A DNA stretch of 64,000 bases from Nemophila menziesii (GCA_029959085.1 JARWIR010000027.1:7688001-7752000); one strand, 5' to 3'. Positions 22,256 to 35,102 are shown, numbered from the stretch's first letter. A program made the numbers and translations. Notes: generated from the letters alone by a model not told the origin.

Positions 22256-24420
22256 TCATCGTGGCAACTCAGCTTTCGTATGCTTAAGACCCATTCCCCT
22301 TGACAATACTCTCACTTTCTCTCTTTTTAGACCTTTGATCAGTGGATCTGCTATGTTATCTTTTAATCGAACGTTATCAATTGTGATAACTCCGTTTGAG
22401 AGTAGTTGTCTAACAGTATTGTGTCTATGACGTATGTGTCTGTACTTACCGTTATACATTTTGTTTAGTGCCCTACTAATGGCAATTTGACTATCGCAAT
22501 GTATAATGTATGCATATAGCAGGCTTTGGCCAATTAGGAATATCCTCTAAGAAATTCCGAAGTCACTCGGCCTCCTCAGCAGCTTTATCTAAACTATAAA
22601 CCCAGATTCCATAGTGGATCTGGCTATGGATGATTGCTTAGTGGATTTACAAGACACGGCTACTCCTCCGAACATGTAGACAAATCCACTTCTGGATTTT
22701 GAGTTGGTGGAGTCTGATATCCATTTTGCATCATTGTGTCCTTATAGTACAGCTGGATATCCAGTGTACAACAACCCTTTGTTCATAGAGTATCTTCAGA
22801 TACCTTAGAACTCTTACAATTGCAATCCAGTGGTTCTTCCCCGGATTATGTGTAAACCTACTTAGCTTGCTTACTGCATGTACTATATCTGGCCTAGTAC
22901 AGTTTTTTAGGTACATGCGACTCCCAATAATCCGAGATTACTCCAACTTTCTCTTTTTTAGACCTTTGATCAGTGGATCTGCTATGTTATCTTTTGATCG
23001 AACATAATCAATTATGATAACTCCGTTTGAGAGTAGTTGTCTAACAGTATTGTGTCTGTGATGTATGTATCTATACTTACCGTTATACATTTCGTTTAGT
23101 GCCCTACTAATGGCAATTTGACTATCGCAATGTATAATGTATGCATATAGTAGGCTTTGGCCATTTAGGAATATCCTCTAAGAAATTCCGAAGTCACTCG
23201 GCTTCCTCAGCAGCTTTGTCTAAACTATAAACTCAGATTCCATAGTGGATCCGGCTATGCATGATTGCTTAGTGGATTTACAAGACACGGATACTCCTCC
23301 TAACATGTAGACAAATCCACTTGTGGATTTTGAGTTGGTGGAGTCTGATATCCATTTTGCATCACTGTGTCCTTCTAGTACAGCTGGATATCCTTTGTAC
23401 AACAACCCTTCGTTCATAGTGTATCTTGAGATACCTTCGAACTCTTACAATAGCAATCCAGTGGTTCTTCCCCGGATTATGTGTAAACCTACTTAGCTTG
23501 CTTACTGCATGTGCTATATCTGGCCTAGTACAGTTTTTTAGGTACATGCGACTCCCTATGATCCGAGAGTACTCCAACTGGATGATCGTATCACCAGTGT
23601 TCTTAACAAGATGTAAATTTATATCAACTGGTGTCTTGGCGATATTTGTGTCGCCATTACTAAATTTGTTTAATACTTTCTCAATATAGTGTGACTGAGA
23701 TTGTATAATACCTTCAGTTGTTTGGAGTATCTTGATACCAAAACTAACATGCGCAAGGCCTAGATATTTCATGTCAAACTTACTTGAAAGCATCCTTTTG
23801 GACATCATTGTTACTTCCAATTATTAGCATATCATCCACATATAAAAAGACAGTGACATATCCTGTCTCATTTTGTTTTACTTAAACACATTTGTCACAT
23901 TCATTGATCTAGAAATCATTCGAGATCATGAATCTATCAAATTTGTCATGTCATTGCTTCGGTGCCTATGTTGAACCATATAAATATTTAACAAGCTTAC
24001 ATAACTGCTTCTCCTTTCCTGGAACTATGTAATCTCTGCATATAGTTCTCCATTTAGGAAAGATTTTTTTTACATCCATTTGATGAATTTTGAGCTTGTA
24101 TATTGAAGCTATAGCGATTAACATTCGAATGGATGATATTCTCGTGACTGGAGAATAAGTATCAAAATAGTCAAACCCTTCTTTTTTACTATAACTTTTA
24201 CAACAAGGTGAGCCTTGTATTTTTTAATAGGCCCATCGGTCTTTAGTTTCTTCTTGAACATTTGTGGTTCGTCATCTAGCATGTAAGATAGAAAGTTAGG
24301 ACCAAAAGACATAGAGGTTCTCATCAGCTTACTTCTTCTTGGTTCACCTTCATTTGGCAATGATTCTTGATCTTGCTTTTTGGTTGGCAATTCTTGATCT
24401 TGCTTTTTGGTTGGCAATGA
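22256..24420 (-). pseudogene. Copia RT and RNase H of element J, with internal duplication
   Basis: RT fragments are in 24417-24118 and 23820-23362 (KFDMKYLGLAHVSFGIKILQ, SQSHYIEKVLNKF). The RT end and connection (NCTRPDIAHAVSKLSRFTHN) are followed by RNase H ([41 protein letters not shown]). The last part (MYNGKYRHIRHRHNTVRQLL, DNIADPLIKGL) is at 22459-22256. Frameshifts and stops are frequent. The catalytic RT box is not in an open frame. The segment 22317-22947 is repeated at 22948-23578. Confidence 0.85.
22317..23578 (-). repeat. Direct tandem duplication of about 631 bp in copia J
   Basis: Units 22317-22947 and 22948-23578 match at a constant offset of 631 bases with only scattered differences, for example GACCTTTGAT at 22330 and 22961 and CTCCAAC at the end of both units. 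Each unit carries the RT end and most of RNase H. Confidence 0.85.
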
Positions 24421-24505
24421 TTCTTGATCTTGCTCTTCTTGAAATGCATCATGTGTTCTTTTTAAGGAACCAGATTCAGGTGCGGTCTTGTACGGAAAGG
24501 TTGTT

Positions 24506-25330
24506 TCAAATAAATGTACATTTATTGATTAAATCACCGTATTGACGGGAACGTTCAACATGACAAGATTTTTGTACGATGAATCTATATGCAGCACTGT
24601 TGTGAGCATATCCAATAAAGACGCAACCGAAGGTATTTGGTCCTATTTTGACCATTTTAGGAGCAAGAATTGCTACCTTTGCTAAGCATCCCCACTCTTT
24701 TAAGTATTTGAAGGAAGAAAGGTTTCTTTTAAATAATTCGTAAGGAGTTTTATCTACCTTCTTGTGTGGTAACTTGTCGAGGATATGGTTTGCGGTGAGC
24801 AAAGCCTCTACCCACAAGTTATGTGGTAATCCTGAGTTCATCAGCAATACATTCATCATTTCCTTCAACGCATGGTTCTTGCGTCCATGGTTAGCGCAAA
24901 ACTTCTCAAAAGGAGGCACATATTCTCCTTCCCTATCTGTTCTAAGATTCTTAATCTTTTTATTTAGTTGATTCTCAACTTCAGTTTTGTATTTCATAAA
25001 TGCTTCTAAGGCCTAATCCTAACTTTAAAGTAAATATATTTGACAATACCTTCTGCAATCGTCAATGAAAGTTATGAAATACTTCTTCCCACTTCTAGTT
25101 TGCACAAATTTCAAGTCACAAATGTCAATGCGAATTAACTGTAAAGGTACCAAAGTCTTTTCTATAAGTTTAAACAAGGTTTTGGTTAATTTTGACTTAA
25201 CACATACTTCATATTTATTTTAAGAATTGAAGTTCACATTAGGTAATAACCCGACGTTTACTAACTTATTTAGTGATCGAAATTAACATGTCCTAATCAA
25301 TCGTGCCATACATTAGGCGAGTCAAGGATA
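24506..25330 (-). pseudogene. Copia integrase of element J
   Basis: Frame 24997-24506 reads NLRTDREGEYVPPFEKFCANHG, LLTANHILDKLPHKKVDKTPYEL and FGCVFIGYAHNSAAYRF, typical of the end of the copia integrase core and the region after it. Around 25260-25310 a broken frame keeps VWHD-LGHVNF, the zinc-binding start of integrase. The region between is decayed. Confidence 0.8.
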
Positions 25331-25461
25331 TATTACTTTCTCGGTTATATTTTTGGTAGGTACTACGATCATTACATTCATCTTAAATAAACCGTCACAT
25401 AGGTACCCTTTGCCCACAAATATCCCACATTTAGTGAGAATAAATTTATTAGCCTCAAATA

Positions 25462-25984
25462 TTAGTTAAAGCCATTCTTACTCAATAACCAACTTGAAAC
25501 TAGATTGCTTCTAATGTCAGGCACATGGAGAACGTTATTGAGACTCAACTCTTTTCCAGAAGTCATTATTGGAATAACAATTCCATATCCAATTACTGTT
25601 GATGTAGAGAAAATTTTCATACATAAAGTCTCTTCAGTAGTTGCAACTTTGTATGTCTTGAACATACATGTCGGGTGGCCCCAGTGTCCACCCACCAGTG
25701 TTTGGGGTATTGCCAACCAAATTTACTTCAAAAACTACTGCAATAAAATCAATCATACTAAGATAGTTGATCTTAGTCATGGTTTCTTGGCATTGTTTTC
25801 CTTTCATGGAATTTCCTTTACTGTTTTCTCTGTAATTTCGGCCATCTATTCCTTTACACAGATAGTCATTTCCATTTAATCTCTTAGACTCCTCAACAGG
25901 TCTGAAGGAGTCGGGATCATGTCCCACAAATGCATTTTCCATAAGTGAAATTTCCGATGGTATTATAGACATCATTTCAATCAC
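25462..25984 (-). pseudogene. Copia protease region of element J
   Basis: Two frames contain a damaged active-site region ([16 protein letters not shown], where copia has WVDTGA) and the conserved block [16 protein letters not shown]. The catalytic Asp motif is lost. Upstream of it (toward 25984) there is no readable gag. Confidence 0.7.
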
Positions 25985-26614
25985 AAAGGATTACACAATA
26001 TTATATATAATTCAAACAAATGAATTATTCAACCTTTCTCACTAAGAGACAACACAAAGAAAAAAAACTAGGTCTGAAGTTTTCCCAACGTACACAAAAA
26101 ATAATTCTTTCTTACGACTAAATGATTAAATTAATTTTAATGTCCCAAGTTTTTATATTCTTGTTAGTCCCCCCAAGTTTTTATATTCTTGTTGTAGAGG
26201 ATCGAAGAAATCAAAGAGATAAATCAATTCACGTAAAAGAGAATCTCAATCAAATAAGAATTTTTTTTAAGCGGAAAATTTTCAAACCACAAGGTTCGAC
26301 AAGTATGCAAATATTAGCAAAATTAATATTAGTTGTTGAAAACACACTAATATTTACAACATAAAATTAATTGTTTTCACTTTGTTTCAGTAATTTTCCC
26401 ATGTTCAGTATGAGGCATAAATATGACGTTAGTAAGCAAGTAATTTTCTAGTATGTATACACAAGCCTAGAAATCAGAATATGAGAAAAGAAATAGAATG
26501 TAATATTCATGTTCTGTATACACAGACCCAGAAATTTCGCAAAAGTAAAGTTTATAAAACATAAAAAGAAAATATTTTCTGATTTATACAACGTGAATCA
26601 TAAATACCTTAAAT

Positions 26615-27371
26615 TGTTGTGTTTTATTTGTATAAACCAGTAAAACAATATAAAAACTAATATAGAAATAAAATAAAAGTAAATAAATAAATAACTTTAC
26701 TTGTCGAGGCTCAGATTGAATCCAATATCTTTAAGGTATTTAGGCCACGTACAGGTGTCTTACGTTTGCTGGCTTCAACCTCCATGATACAACGGCAAAA
26801 CTATTCAAAAGAAACTAATACACGAATTCTTATGAATTTCAACGGACTTAATAAAGTTGCTTCTTTCTATCTCTCTCTTATAATTTAATGCTTGATGTTT
26901 TTAAAAAAAATGAATGAATAAAATGTTTGAGTTGGCCAACTATTTAAAGAAGATGAAAAGGTGGCTTGGGCAAAGAGTTGTGATGTTTCATTTGAAGATA
27001 CGTTATATTAAAAGACACAACGTTTACAAAAGAAAACCAAAACATGGGCTGGTCTAGATGGTATTAAACTTTGGCCCAAAAGCCCACCGGCATGGGGTTG
27101 AACCCCCAACCCAGCAGTTTTCTTTTCTTGCTTTGCTTCATAACCAAAGGAAATAAAAAAGTAACATATATTATTTTTTCCTTTTAATTGCTTCAAATTC
27201 TATGACTCAATTTCTCATTCAATTTCAAATGATTTTAACCAGATGAATATATTTCGTTAATCTTTATAACTAGAATAAATGTATCAATATTCAAATCAAT
27301 TCTTTAGATTGAGTCGCCGACTATCATCGTAAACATGATCAGAATTTGGGTAAAATATCATTTGACCAACA
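26615..27371 (-). repeat. 5' LTR of copia J
   Basis: 757 bp, starting TGTTGGTCAAA at 27371 and ending ACACAACA at 26615. It is longer than the other LTR because of an insertion around 27115-27195. Confidence 0.8.
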
Positions 27372-28660
27372 AATTTTTTGTTTGGTATTTGAATAAGAAT
27401 AATTAACTAAATAAAATAAAGATATAAAATAAATAAAGAGAAACTAATATTATAAGAGTTTAGCTCGAGATCTAGCAAGTAATCCCCACTAGCCTTGTTT
27501 AGTCTAATCATGTAAGGGAGAATTGTGTGATATGCAATAGTCAGGATTCTAAATTCATCCTAACCCCCTTCCGGGTGGACTTCAGAGGCGACCTAACAAT
27601 TACCAGGGGACTTAAATAAGGTGGTCCTATGCCACTAGGTTCTTATATGAGATGGTCTTGCGTAATGATCGGTGATTAAATAACAAACACTAATGACTAT
27701 CATAGTTAGGCAAGCCCTTCCGAATCACTACTGAACACTAGAACTACTATTAAGGTAATCCTATACGTTAGCACCACAAGAACTACATACAATAAATCAA
27801 AGCACATAAAAAAGGAATAAAACACTAATTTCAATTAAATGCTAACATCCCAAATTAGAATAGATGTAAAACAAGTCTAGGGTTCATACCATATGCTAAA
27901 TATCAAGTTAAAATAGAATTAGTTCATACTAGAAAAAGAAAAAAACAATTACAAATTTGAAGGATTGGGAAGTCATGATTTGTTGTCCAACTCCTTCCGA
28001 TCTTCGCTTCTCTTGATGTAGGCTTCTTCTTAGCATAAAGCTTGGCCAGTGATGTGTTTCTAATGATAAGATGGTGTAGTTATAGGGATTTCCGAACCCC
28101 AGGTTGGATTCTTGGAGTAGAGGGCAAGTAATAGGACTCTTTTCTATATCAAATTCGTTTCCTAAAATATAGAAGGAAAAAACGGCTGCTGTCTTGTTTT
28201 GGTCGTAACTCCTTCATTATTTCTCTAATTCTTTCCTACTTTATGTCGAAACGACCGCGTCGAAAAGATATACACTTTTCCTTCCAACGAATCTTCTAAA
28301 TTCCAATCTGTTTAAAGTTATAATCATTTTAGTAGACGTGGCTGCATAATTTCATATTTACTTGGCAACTTTTCCTTTCTAGTTTTATCTCTACTTCCTT
28401 TTATCTCCAATTTCAATCCATATTTTCTTTCCTTATATCTTTAGAATCGATTTGACATCTAATTAATTTCCATATATCTTTAAAACTTCACATTAACAAA
28501 CAAATTAAACCAAATATACTCTAAAAATAATAATTCATCAAATCAAGACAAGAAATAGGAAAAAATAAAAATATGAATAAAAATTGATTATTAAATAACT
28601 AAATACACCTAAAATGATTTCTCCAACCTATATTAATTCATCACAAATAGGAAGACATCA
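27372..28660 (-). mobile_element. LTR-3 copy, 5' part (split by copia J)
   Basis: Continuation of the LTR at 20735-20958. It begins TGATGTCTTCC at 28660. Blocks such as CTTCCGGGTGG and CCCTTCCGAATCACTAC match LTR H. On its outer side it touches gag fragment D, on its inner side PBS and gag C, so it again lies between two internal regions. Confidence 0.75.
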
Positions 28661-29038
28661 CCAACATTGTCATCACCTCCTTCAATGACCTTCACTTCTC
28701 TTGATTCTATGAATTTCTTTATTTGATCTATTTGTGTGCTTAATATCTGAATTGTGGCCTCTTGTTCTCTGAAATTCTCATTATGTGTTTGAATATTGTT
28801 CGTAACTAAATCCATGAAATTTGTTATCTCTTTTCTGACACTACCCCTTCTTGAGGGTTTTGTGTTAAAGCTTTCTGAGCTAGATTATCGATATAAACAT
28901 TGTTGGTTGGTTGTTGTGGAGGAGCTGGTCTATTAAAATTTTGATTTCTTTGATAAGGACCTTGATCTCTCAGTTGTTAAGTGTTGTATTGGGGATGTGG
29001 TTGATGATAGGTATTTAATCCTTGAGTTTGGGGTTAAA
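28661..29038 (-). pseudogene. Athila gag fragment D
   Basis: The minus-strand sequence reads NFNRPAPPQQPTNNVY, LAQKALTQNPQEGVV, then MDLVTNNIQTHNENFREQEA to VIEGGDDNVG, which aligns with gag E at 49735-50025. It is joined to the LTR start at 28660 without protease, pol or aORF. The N-terminal half is absent; the sequence changes identity at about 29040. Confidence 0.78.
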
Positions 29039-29040
29039 CA

Positions 29041-29865
29041 GGTGTGAGGCGGAGTGATTTTTTGTTTAAGTGGTAAAAATTGACTAGACGAACCGGCTAG
29101 CTGGTCATCTGAACGGTATTGCCGGTAAAGAAAATCATCACAACGCCAATTCACTGTTGGTTGACCACTTAAACGCAACATTATATTGTGTCATCGAGAA
29201 ATTTGGGCCGCGCGATCGGCTAACTTGTGAAGTCGATTTGATACAACGCCAATTCACTGTTGGTTGACCATGTAAATGCAACTTCCTATTGCGTCTGTGA
29301 AATTAGACATTTGCGACCGGCTAACTGGTCCTCTGACCGGTATGCCGGTCCGGCTCTCGGCAAAAACGGTGTTTAATTAATTGGTGGATACAAAAGGTTG
29401 TGTGTAGAAGAAGAAGGAAAAAAATGTTTCACCGGCTAGCCGGTGAGAAGCTCGGTAAGCCAGTCAGTACGTCAGATTTTTAACCTAAAACTTAAATAAT
29501 CAAATTTTCCTCCTTTTTAGCAAAGCCTCTCACACAAGACACCATTATAGATGAACCAAAACTCATTAAGTACCTGCGAATCACTATTAAAACACCCAAA
29601 CATCACAAACCTTCCCTCTAATCCATTCCTAACACATAAACAACATCAAATCCTTCCAAAAACACCAATAAATCTTCACCTTAATCCTTAATTCTTCTTC
29701 ATCATAGCTTTAATCTTACCCATTAAACCTCTCCCATTCCATTACAGAATCATTACCCATCTCATATAACACCATAAACCTTCTTTCTAAATCCTCAAAA
29801 CATCAAAGTTCAAAACTTTTCTCTAGTTTTTGAAAGCTTGGAGTTTTGAGTTTGGGGTTCATTGA
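29041..29865 (+). repeat. Leader of remnant N with palindromes and a short tandem repeat
   Basis: It holds CCGGCTAGC-type palindromes near 29094-29140, 29317-29357 and 29430-29470, and two copies about 114 bp apart of a block starting CAACGCCAATTCACTG (29131, 29245). It then resembles the leader of the A/B aORFs, including TTTTGAGTTTGGGG just before the ORF at 29866. No gene is seen. Confidence 0.65.
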
Positions 29866-32100
29866 GTGACAAACAGAAATGATTCCTTGTGTTATAATTT
29901 AAAGATGAAGAGTAATCCTAGAACTAGAAGTACTCCTAGGGCAAATCCAGACAAAGTTACTGAGATTCGGGATTCGAGTTCTAAGCCTAAGGTTGGAGAA
30001 GTCAAGAATACTATGAAGAGGATTGAGAACCCAAGTGAGGCTACTCCTAAAAATCATAAATTGGAAGAAAAAGAAGTTGAAGAACAAGTAAGTAAACTAG
30101 TTATTGAACAACGCTTTCTGAGAAGAAAAACAATGGCTGTGAAACCTAAGCCTAAGAAGCCATTCACGAGTTGGAAAGATAAAGTACATGAGCGGTTTAC
30201 TAGTTTGTTGATGTCTCCCTAATTGTTCTTATTTTCGACCCTTGGGAGACATCATTTTTTATGTTTATCTGATTATTTTAATAGACTTTCGAGTTAAAAA
30301 TGCAATAATCCGGAATTTCCGTTTTATTTCTAGTAATTTTGATTTATTAAACTTTTGCGCGTAATCTTGTGTATTTTAGTGGAAAGTTTGTAGGTTTTAA
30401 TTATTAGCTAGGAATGGAATCCGAGAAGAGAGTCAAAGATCGTGATATGAAGTCAAGACTTGAAGATAAATCCCGAAAGAATTGTTTTTAGAGCTGCAAA
30501 TCTGTTTTCCAGGCCAAAGATTGCTGATTTCAAGGCACTTAAGAGTTGATTTATCCGTTGACCTTTGAAGAGAAAAAACATTCCTTATTGAGTTACGGAA
30601 CTTTAGCAACTAGAATCAAGTCAATCGGAGTCATAAAGAAGCGGGAAAAGCCGTTTTAGTGAAGGTGTATCAGCAGTTACGGGATTTTGGGCTTAGAAAT
30701 TGGGCTTGGACATTTAATTAGTGTTTTATTCTTAGGTCCAAGCCCTAATCCGTTTTTACACTTATAAAAGGAGTTCTTGACTTCTATTTTTCACACAATT
30801 CATATTCTACTAGATTAAACATCAGAGAGAACCAACAGAAAGAAGAAAGAAGAAGTTGCAAGAGCTGGAGAGGGTCTATATCTCCGTTCTCAGTCATTCC
30901 AATTCCTGAAATTAGGTTTCTTTTAATTTTAATTCTGTAATCAAATATGAATTCCATTTCAAGTAATTTAGTTTTTGTTTTAATTAGTATGAGCTAAACA
31001 TTTATTAGTGCTTGAGAACACTTTATGGGTGATACCCAATCCTATTGAATTTCATGTCCTGAATTTGGGTTTATGTTAAATTAAATTAGATTGGGACTTT
31101 TACTCTTTTCTATAATTTGGGATTATTTACTGTTTTTAGAGTCATGAACTAAGAACAGGTGTTAGTATCTAGGCTATTCCACATATGTGGTGTGTGGATC
31201 ATCCTGACGGAGGGTTTAGGTACGGAACCAATTATTCAATCTAAAATAGAAGCTAGTGATTCTGACGAACTTAGCTAATTTTAGGGCCAATGAGGTAAAA
31301 TTCTTAAACATATAAAAGTGGATCATATTTACCCTGACGGGACTAGTGACACTCTAGGATAGCCTTATAGTCCACCCTGACGGGGGTATAAGGAATTTAG
31401 AATCCCGACCATTGTAATTGACCAATTTAGCCCTTAAATAGAACAAGTTATGAAATAGAATTAGGAGGATCCCTTGCGTTCTCAAGTGCTACTTTCTCAT
31501 ATTGCGTTTTACACTCATTCACTTGCGTTTTACCTTTTACTTGCATTTTATCATTAGTCTTTCATTAAGTAGAATTAATACAATAATCAAATAAATCATT
31601 ATTTCTTTACTTGTTTTCATAACTGCAACCATTCATTACTTGTTAAACATTGTAGTCAACCAAACCGTCCCTGCGAACGATCCTAGAATCATTATTATTA
31701 CTTGGGACAACCGTACACTTGCGGTTGTGGTTCGATCACATTTGCATTTATTTTAGAACACACAAAGGACCACCATTTGTCTTTTGGTGTTGAGAAGGGA
31801 TTTCCGATGAATATAATGGACGGTGAATTCAAAGATTATGCGGTTATATGTGACGAGTTTGGATGGAAAGAGTTGAGAGAGAGAGAGAGAGAGTATTTGT
31901 TTACATTCCGGCATCGGTTCGATAATTTTATGAAGAGTTGGTCTTTGCGGAACCTAACACAATTGAAGTCCATAAGAATATTGTCCCTTTCTCAGTTGAG
32001 CGGATTCGTGAAGTATTTAATTTACCAAACTTAAAGGGTCCTTGCAAATACCTCGAGGAACTTAATGATCGAGCATTCAAGTGGGAATCGTTTTACAAAC
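29866..32100 (+). pseudogene. aORF of remnant N, interrupted by solo LTR P and cut by element F
   Basis: The first part (29866-30208) begins with GTG where A and B have ATG (TNRNDSL follows) and runs to KVHERFTSL. The second part (31781-32100) continues in phase after the LTR if one TTTGT copy is ignored: SFGVEKGFPMNIMDGEFKDY, comparable with KFGIEKTYPSGIMTSEFKSY in B. A GA repeat at 31875-31893 then shifts the frame; the later frame reads VPFSVERIREVFNLPN and FKWESFYKL and stops at the LTR of F. It belongs to the same protein family as aORF B and is non-functional. Confidence 0.82.
30209..31775 (+). mobile_element. Solo LTR P (LTR-1 family) with 5-bp TSD
   Basis: 1567 bp, beginning TGATGTCTCCC and ending GGACCACCA. 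It is flanked by TTTGT on both sides (30204-30208 and 31776-31780). There is no internal region, PBS or PPT, so it is the product of LTR-LTR recombination. A TATA-like box is at 30761-30771. It aligns closely with 7310-8867 in reverse orientation. Confidence 0.92.
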
Positions 32101-33637
32101 TGGTGTTGCCTAGGGTGTGATAAAATAATATAATAAAAGATATGGAAACAATGCACAATTCACGCTATATAAGCACGGTACTACAAGTATTACAGGACGT
32201 ATGCAAGTTTTAATGATAGGAAAGTTCGTTCTCATGGACTTAGTGTGTTACACGAATGAGCAAATAGTACGAGTAGAAAGTAATTAATTGAAAGACAGAA
32301 AGTAAAGATGAACGACTGAGAGATAATAAATTAAACTAATGAAAATAAAGACAAATATATAAAAGATAAGAAATATGAGATGCGAAATATAGCTTAGGTT
32401 TTGCTAGTATGCACTAATCCTTCTAATTTTTTTCTATCAAATTCTAGTTAATAAGGGAGATAATTAGCTTTAAAATACTTAGTCAGGATTCTAAATTCCC
32501 TCTCCTAGACCTTGAGAGCGACTAGGGGGGCTACAGACACAATCACGAGGCAGCCTAAACTTAGGGTTATCCTACGCCACTAGGTTCCTAAGCAATTCAA
32601 TTCAAACATGGTGATAGTGATGAAAACATACCCTAATGACTATCTATTTAGAATCAGTGTGTCAAGACCAATATCGGACACTAGACGTTATGTGGTGTTT
32701 CAATAATTAGACACCCCTTCCGGGTGACCATCTAACTACTATTAAGAAAGCCTAAAGTGATCAGGTTTAGGACAGGTAATAATTCAAAACACATAAACAA
32801 ATATATGGGTAAGCAACTATTAAAACATATAATTCCCAAAGAAACTTAGATAGAAAGAAATTAGAATTCATAGAATATACATAATGCAAAACCCAAGATA
32901 TGGGAAAATTAGTTCATACCTGAAGGAAATAAACTAAAAGAATGATATAAACATGTCATCTTGCTCTCTAATATAATTCTAATGATATAAACCCTAAGGA
33001 CTAATTTATATGAGGCAAAGATGATTTACAAGTGATATAAGGGTGTATTTATAGGTGTAGAGAAACCTAAATTCGTTTTCTTGGAGTAGAAGACAAGTAA
33101 TGGACTCCTAGCTCAACTCAAATTCGTAACCCTAAAATATAGAAAAGGTAACAATCAACACCGTTTTTGTATTGCTCATAACAGCTTTAATACCTATCTG
33201 TTTGATGCGTTCCAATAGTCGAAACTGATCGTCTCGGAAAGTACTTTAACTTTTCTCTTGACCATTCTTCCAAATTACTCACCGAGTTTGAGATATAAGC
33301 CCATTTGTGGTCGTGGGTGCTGGAATTCAGATTTATTTGGCAACTTTTTCTTTCAATATCCTAGCTTTTCCTTTCTTTTCTCCAATTTCCATGTATATCT
33401 TCTTTCCTTTATATCTTAGAATTGACTTGGCATCTAATTAATCTCCATATATATCTTTAAAACTTAACACTAAATAAATAATTAAACCTAATAAACTCTA
33501 AAAATAATTATTCATTAAATCAAGACAAGAAATAGGAAAGTGCACTATATCATGTGAAAATCGAGTATTTAGACTTCTAAAGCACTAAAAATGATGTCTC
33601 CACTTAATATTAATTCATCACAAATGGGGAGACATCA
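32101..33637 (-). repeat. 3' LTR of element F (LTR-2)
   Basis: 1537 bp, beginning TGATGTCTCCCC at 33637 and ending GGCAACACCA at 32101. TATA-like CCTATAAATAC at about 33054-33044. Matches 45292-46828, 47276-48810 and 61012-62501. Confidence 0.88.
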
Positions 33638-33654
33638 AGACCCCTAACTCAAAG

Positions 33655-33673
33655 TTGTATCGTCCCGATACAA
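33655..33673 (-). other. Hairpin before the polypurine tract of F
   Basis: TTGTATCG-GGA-CGATACAA on the minus strand: an 8-bp perfect stem with a 3-base loop, followed by ACTTTGAGTTAGGGGTCT and the LTR. Confidence 0.75.
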
Positions 33674-35102
33674 TAAAGATAAAAACAAAAGGAAGTCTCT
33701 AAATACACACCTAGGTCATTTAAGCACAATGGGAAATGAGATAGCAGAATATAAAGAATAGACATAAAGCAACTACTCAGAAAATTTCATATAATAATAT
33801 TTATAAACTACATACATGTACACTTCTCATATCCACAGTCAACACGGCTTAAATTCAAGATTAGATTAGCTTCGCAATGTAAGAAGGATTGGAACTTTAC
33901 TTAGTTCACCAAGGAAGCTATAGATTGATAATCGAACTTCACTAGTATCCAAAGATCCATTTAACTACTCTATATTGGCTCAATCACTTCATGATTACAT
34001 AGCAAAGAATCAAAAGGTCTTTAAGGTTGTAATTTCGGCTTAGGGACGGTATGATAGTATATTTGGATAATTTAGAGTGAGATTTTGGCTCTCTCCTCAC
34101 TAGCCTTCAACGAATCGCCCTAGAGCTTGAGTTACTCTCAAGAAACGTTTCTCACTCAACCCAATGATTTTCTTGATGCATAAAGTAGCATCCCCAATAA
34201 CCCAATTAAAGCATAAAGATGTTCACATAAAAATTCCACTTTGCCGGTCCGAATATATATTCTTTTCAAATCAATTTTTTTCTTTTGTATAGTGGTTTTT
34301 ATTTTCAATGTTCGAGATATCACGCTATTTTTTTCTCATAGATTTTTTTCTTTTCTTTTCATGCTTTTTAGATTTTTTCATTCACTATTACCTCGACAAA
34401 GGGTTACAATATAATCCTTTGAATCCTCATCAATATAATAACAGAGCACAATTAATAAGCTCAAAAATACCAACCCAATAATAATTCCCATAATGGTGGA
34501 CCCACCACCCCAAACTCACGCTCTAAAACAACTGTCTATGCAACGCGATTCGAGTGTGGGTCATATGGAAAAGTCCTATAATCTAAAGGGATATGGATTA
34601 TAATGTGGTTAAATAAAAAGGCTTTATAAAGGCTAGAAGGGGCTGAGAAGGATATAACACATTAAATCAAATAACAGGGTGAGAAAGTTAAAAGGCTTCA
34701 AGTGGCTTCAATATGAAAGAACTGCCTTAATCATTTTCTACTCCATGCAATTTCGCTATTCTCTTACCTTTAGCACGTTCATCAAATGGGTTTGTCAACT
34801 AGCTTATCTCACGGCCTACAAACCACTCAAGGCTCCCTGAGATCGAACATACTTTCTATCGCATTGCTTACTAATCTTTTCTTTACTATCAATGTGTGTT
34901 TTCCTGCAAATACTTCAAAGCATACTAAATAAAATAGCTCATAAACATACTACTTACCATCATTAACTTACTGAGCTTATGCTTTCAAGCTATTAAACAC
35001 ACTCTACATCTAATTCCCATGTATCAAAAATTTTAATTTCTACCTAAAAACAGAAAAATGGAGATGAGAGACAACGAATCCCCATACCCCCAACTCAAAC
35101 AT

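Larger units (their letters stand above)
20959..27371 (-). mobile_element. Ty1/copia element J, nested in LTR-3, decayed
   Basis: Two similar LTRs (20959-21655 and 26615-27371) flank a minus-strand region with protease, integrase, RT and RNase H in copia order. LTRs begin TGTTGGTCAAA. The interrupted LTR-3 resumes at 27372 with AATTT; the left flank holds AATTT at 20955-20959, so a 5-bp TSD is likely, but a run of T makes the exact edge uncertain. Gag is missing: 25985-26614 shows nothing recognisable, and I see no clear PBS. The two LTRs differ by several indels, so the insertion is old. Confidence 0.85.

Noticed and set aside
29866..30222. Independent 118-codon gene ending LMSP
   Set aside because: The last codons come from the solo LTR start; the true frame continues beyond the LTR at 31781.
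32096..33642. LTR at 32101-33637 as a second solo LTR in aORF N
   Set aside because: Its right side continues into PPT, hairpin and aORF of F, and the flanking five bases (CAAAC and AGACC) do not match, so it is the 3' LTR of F.
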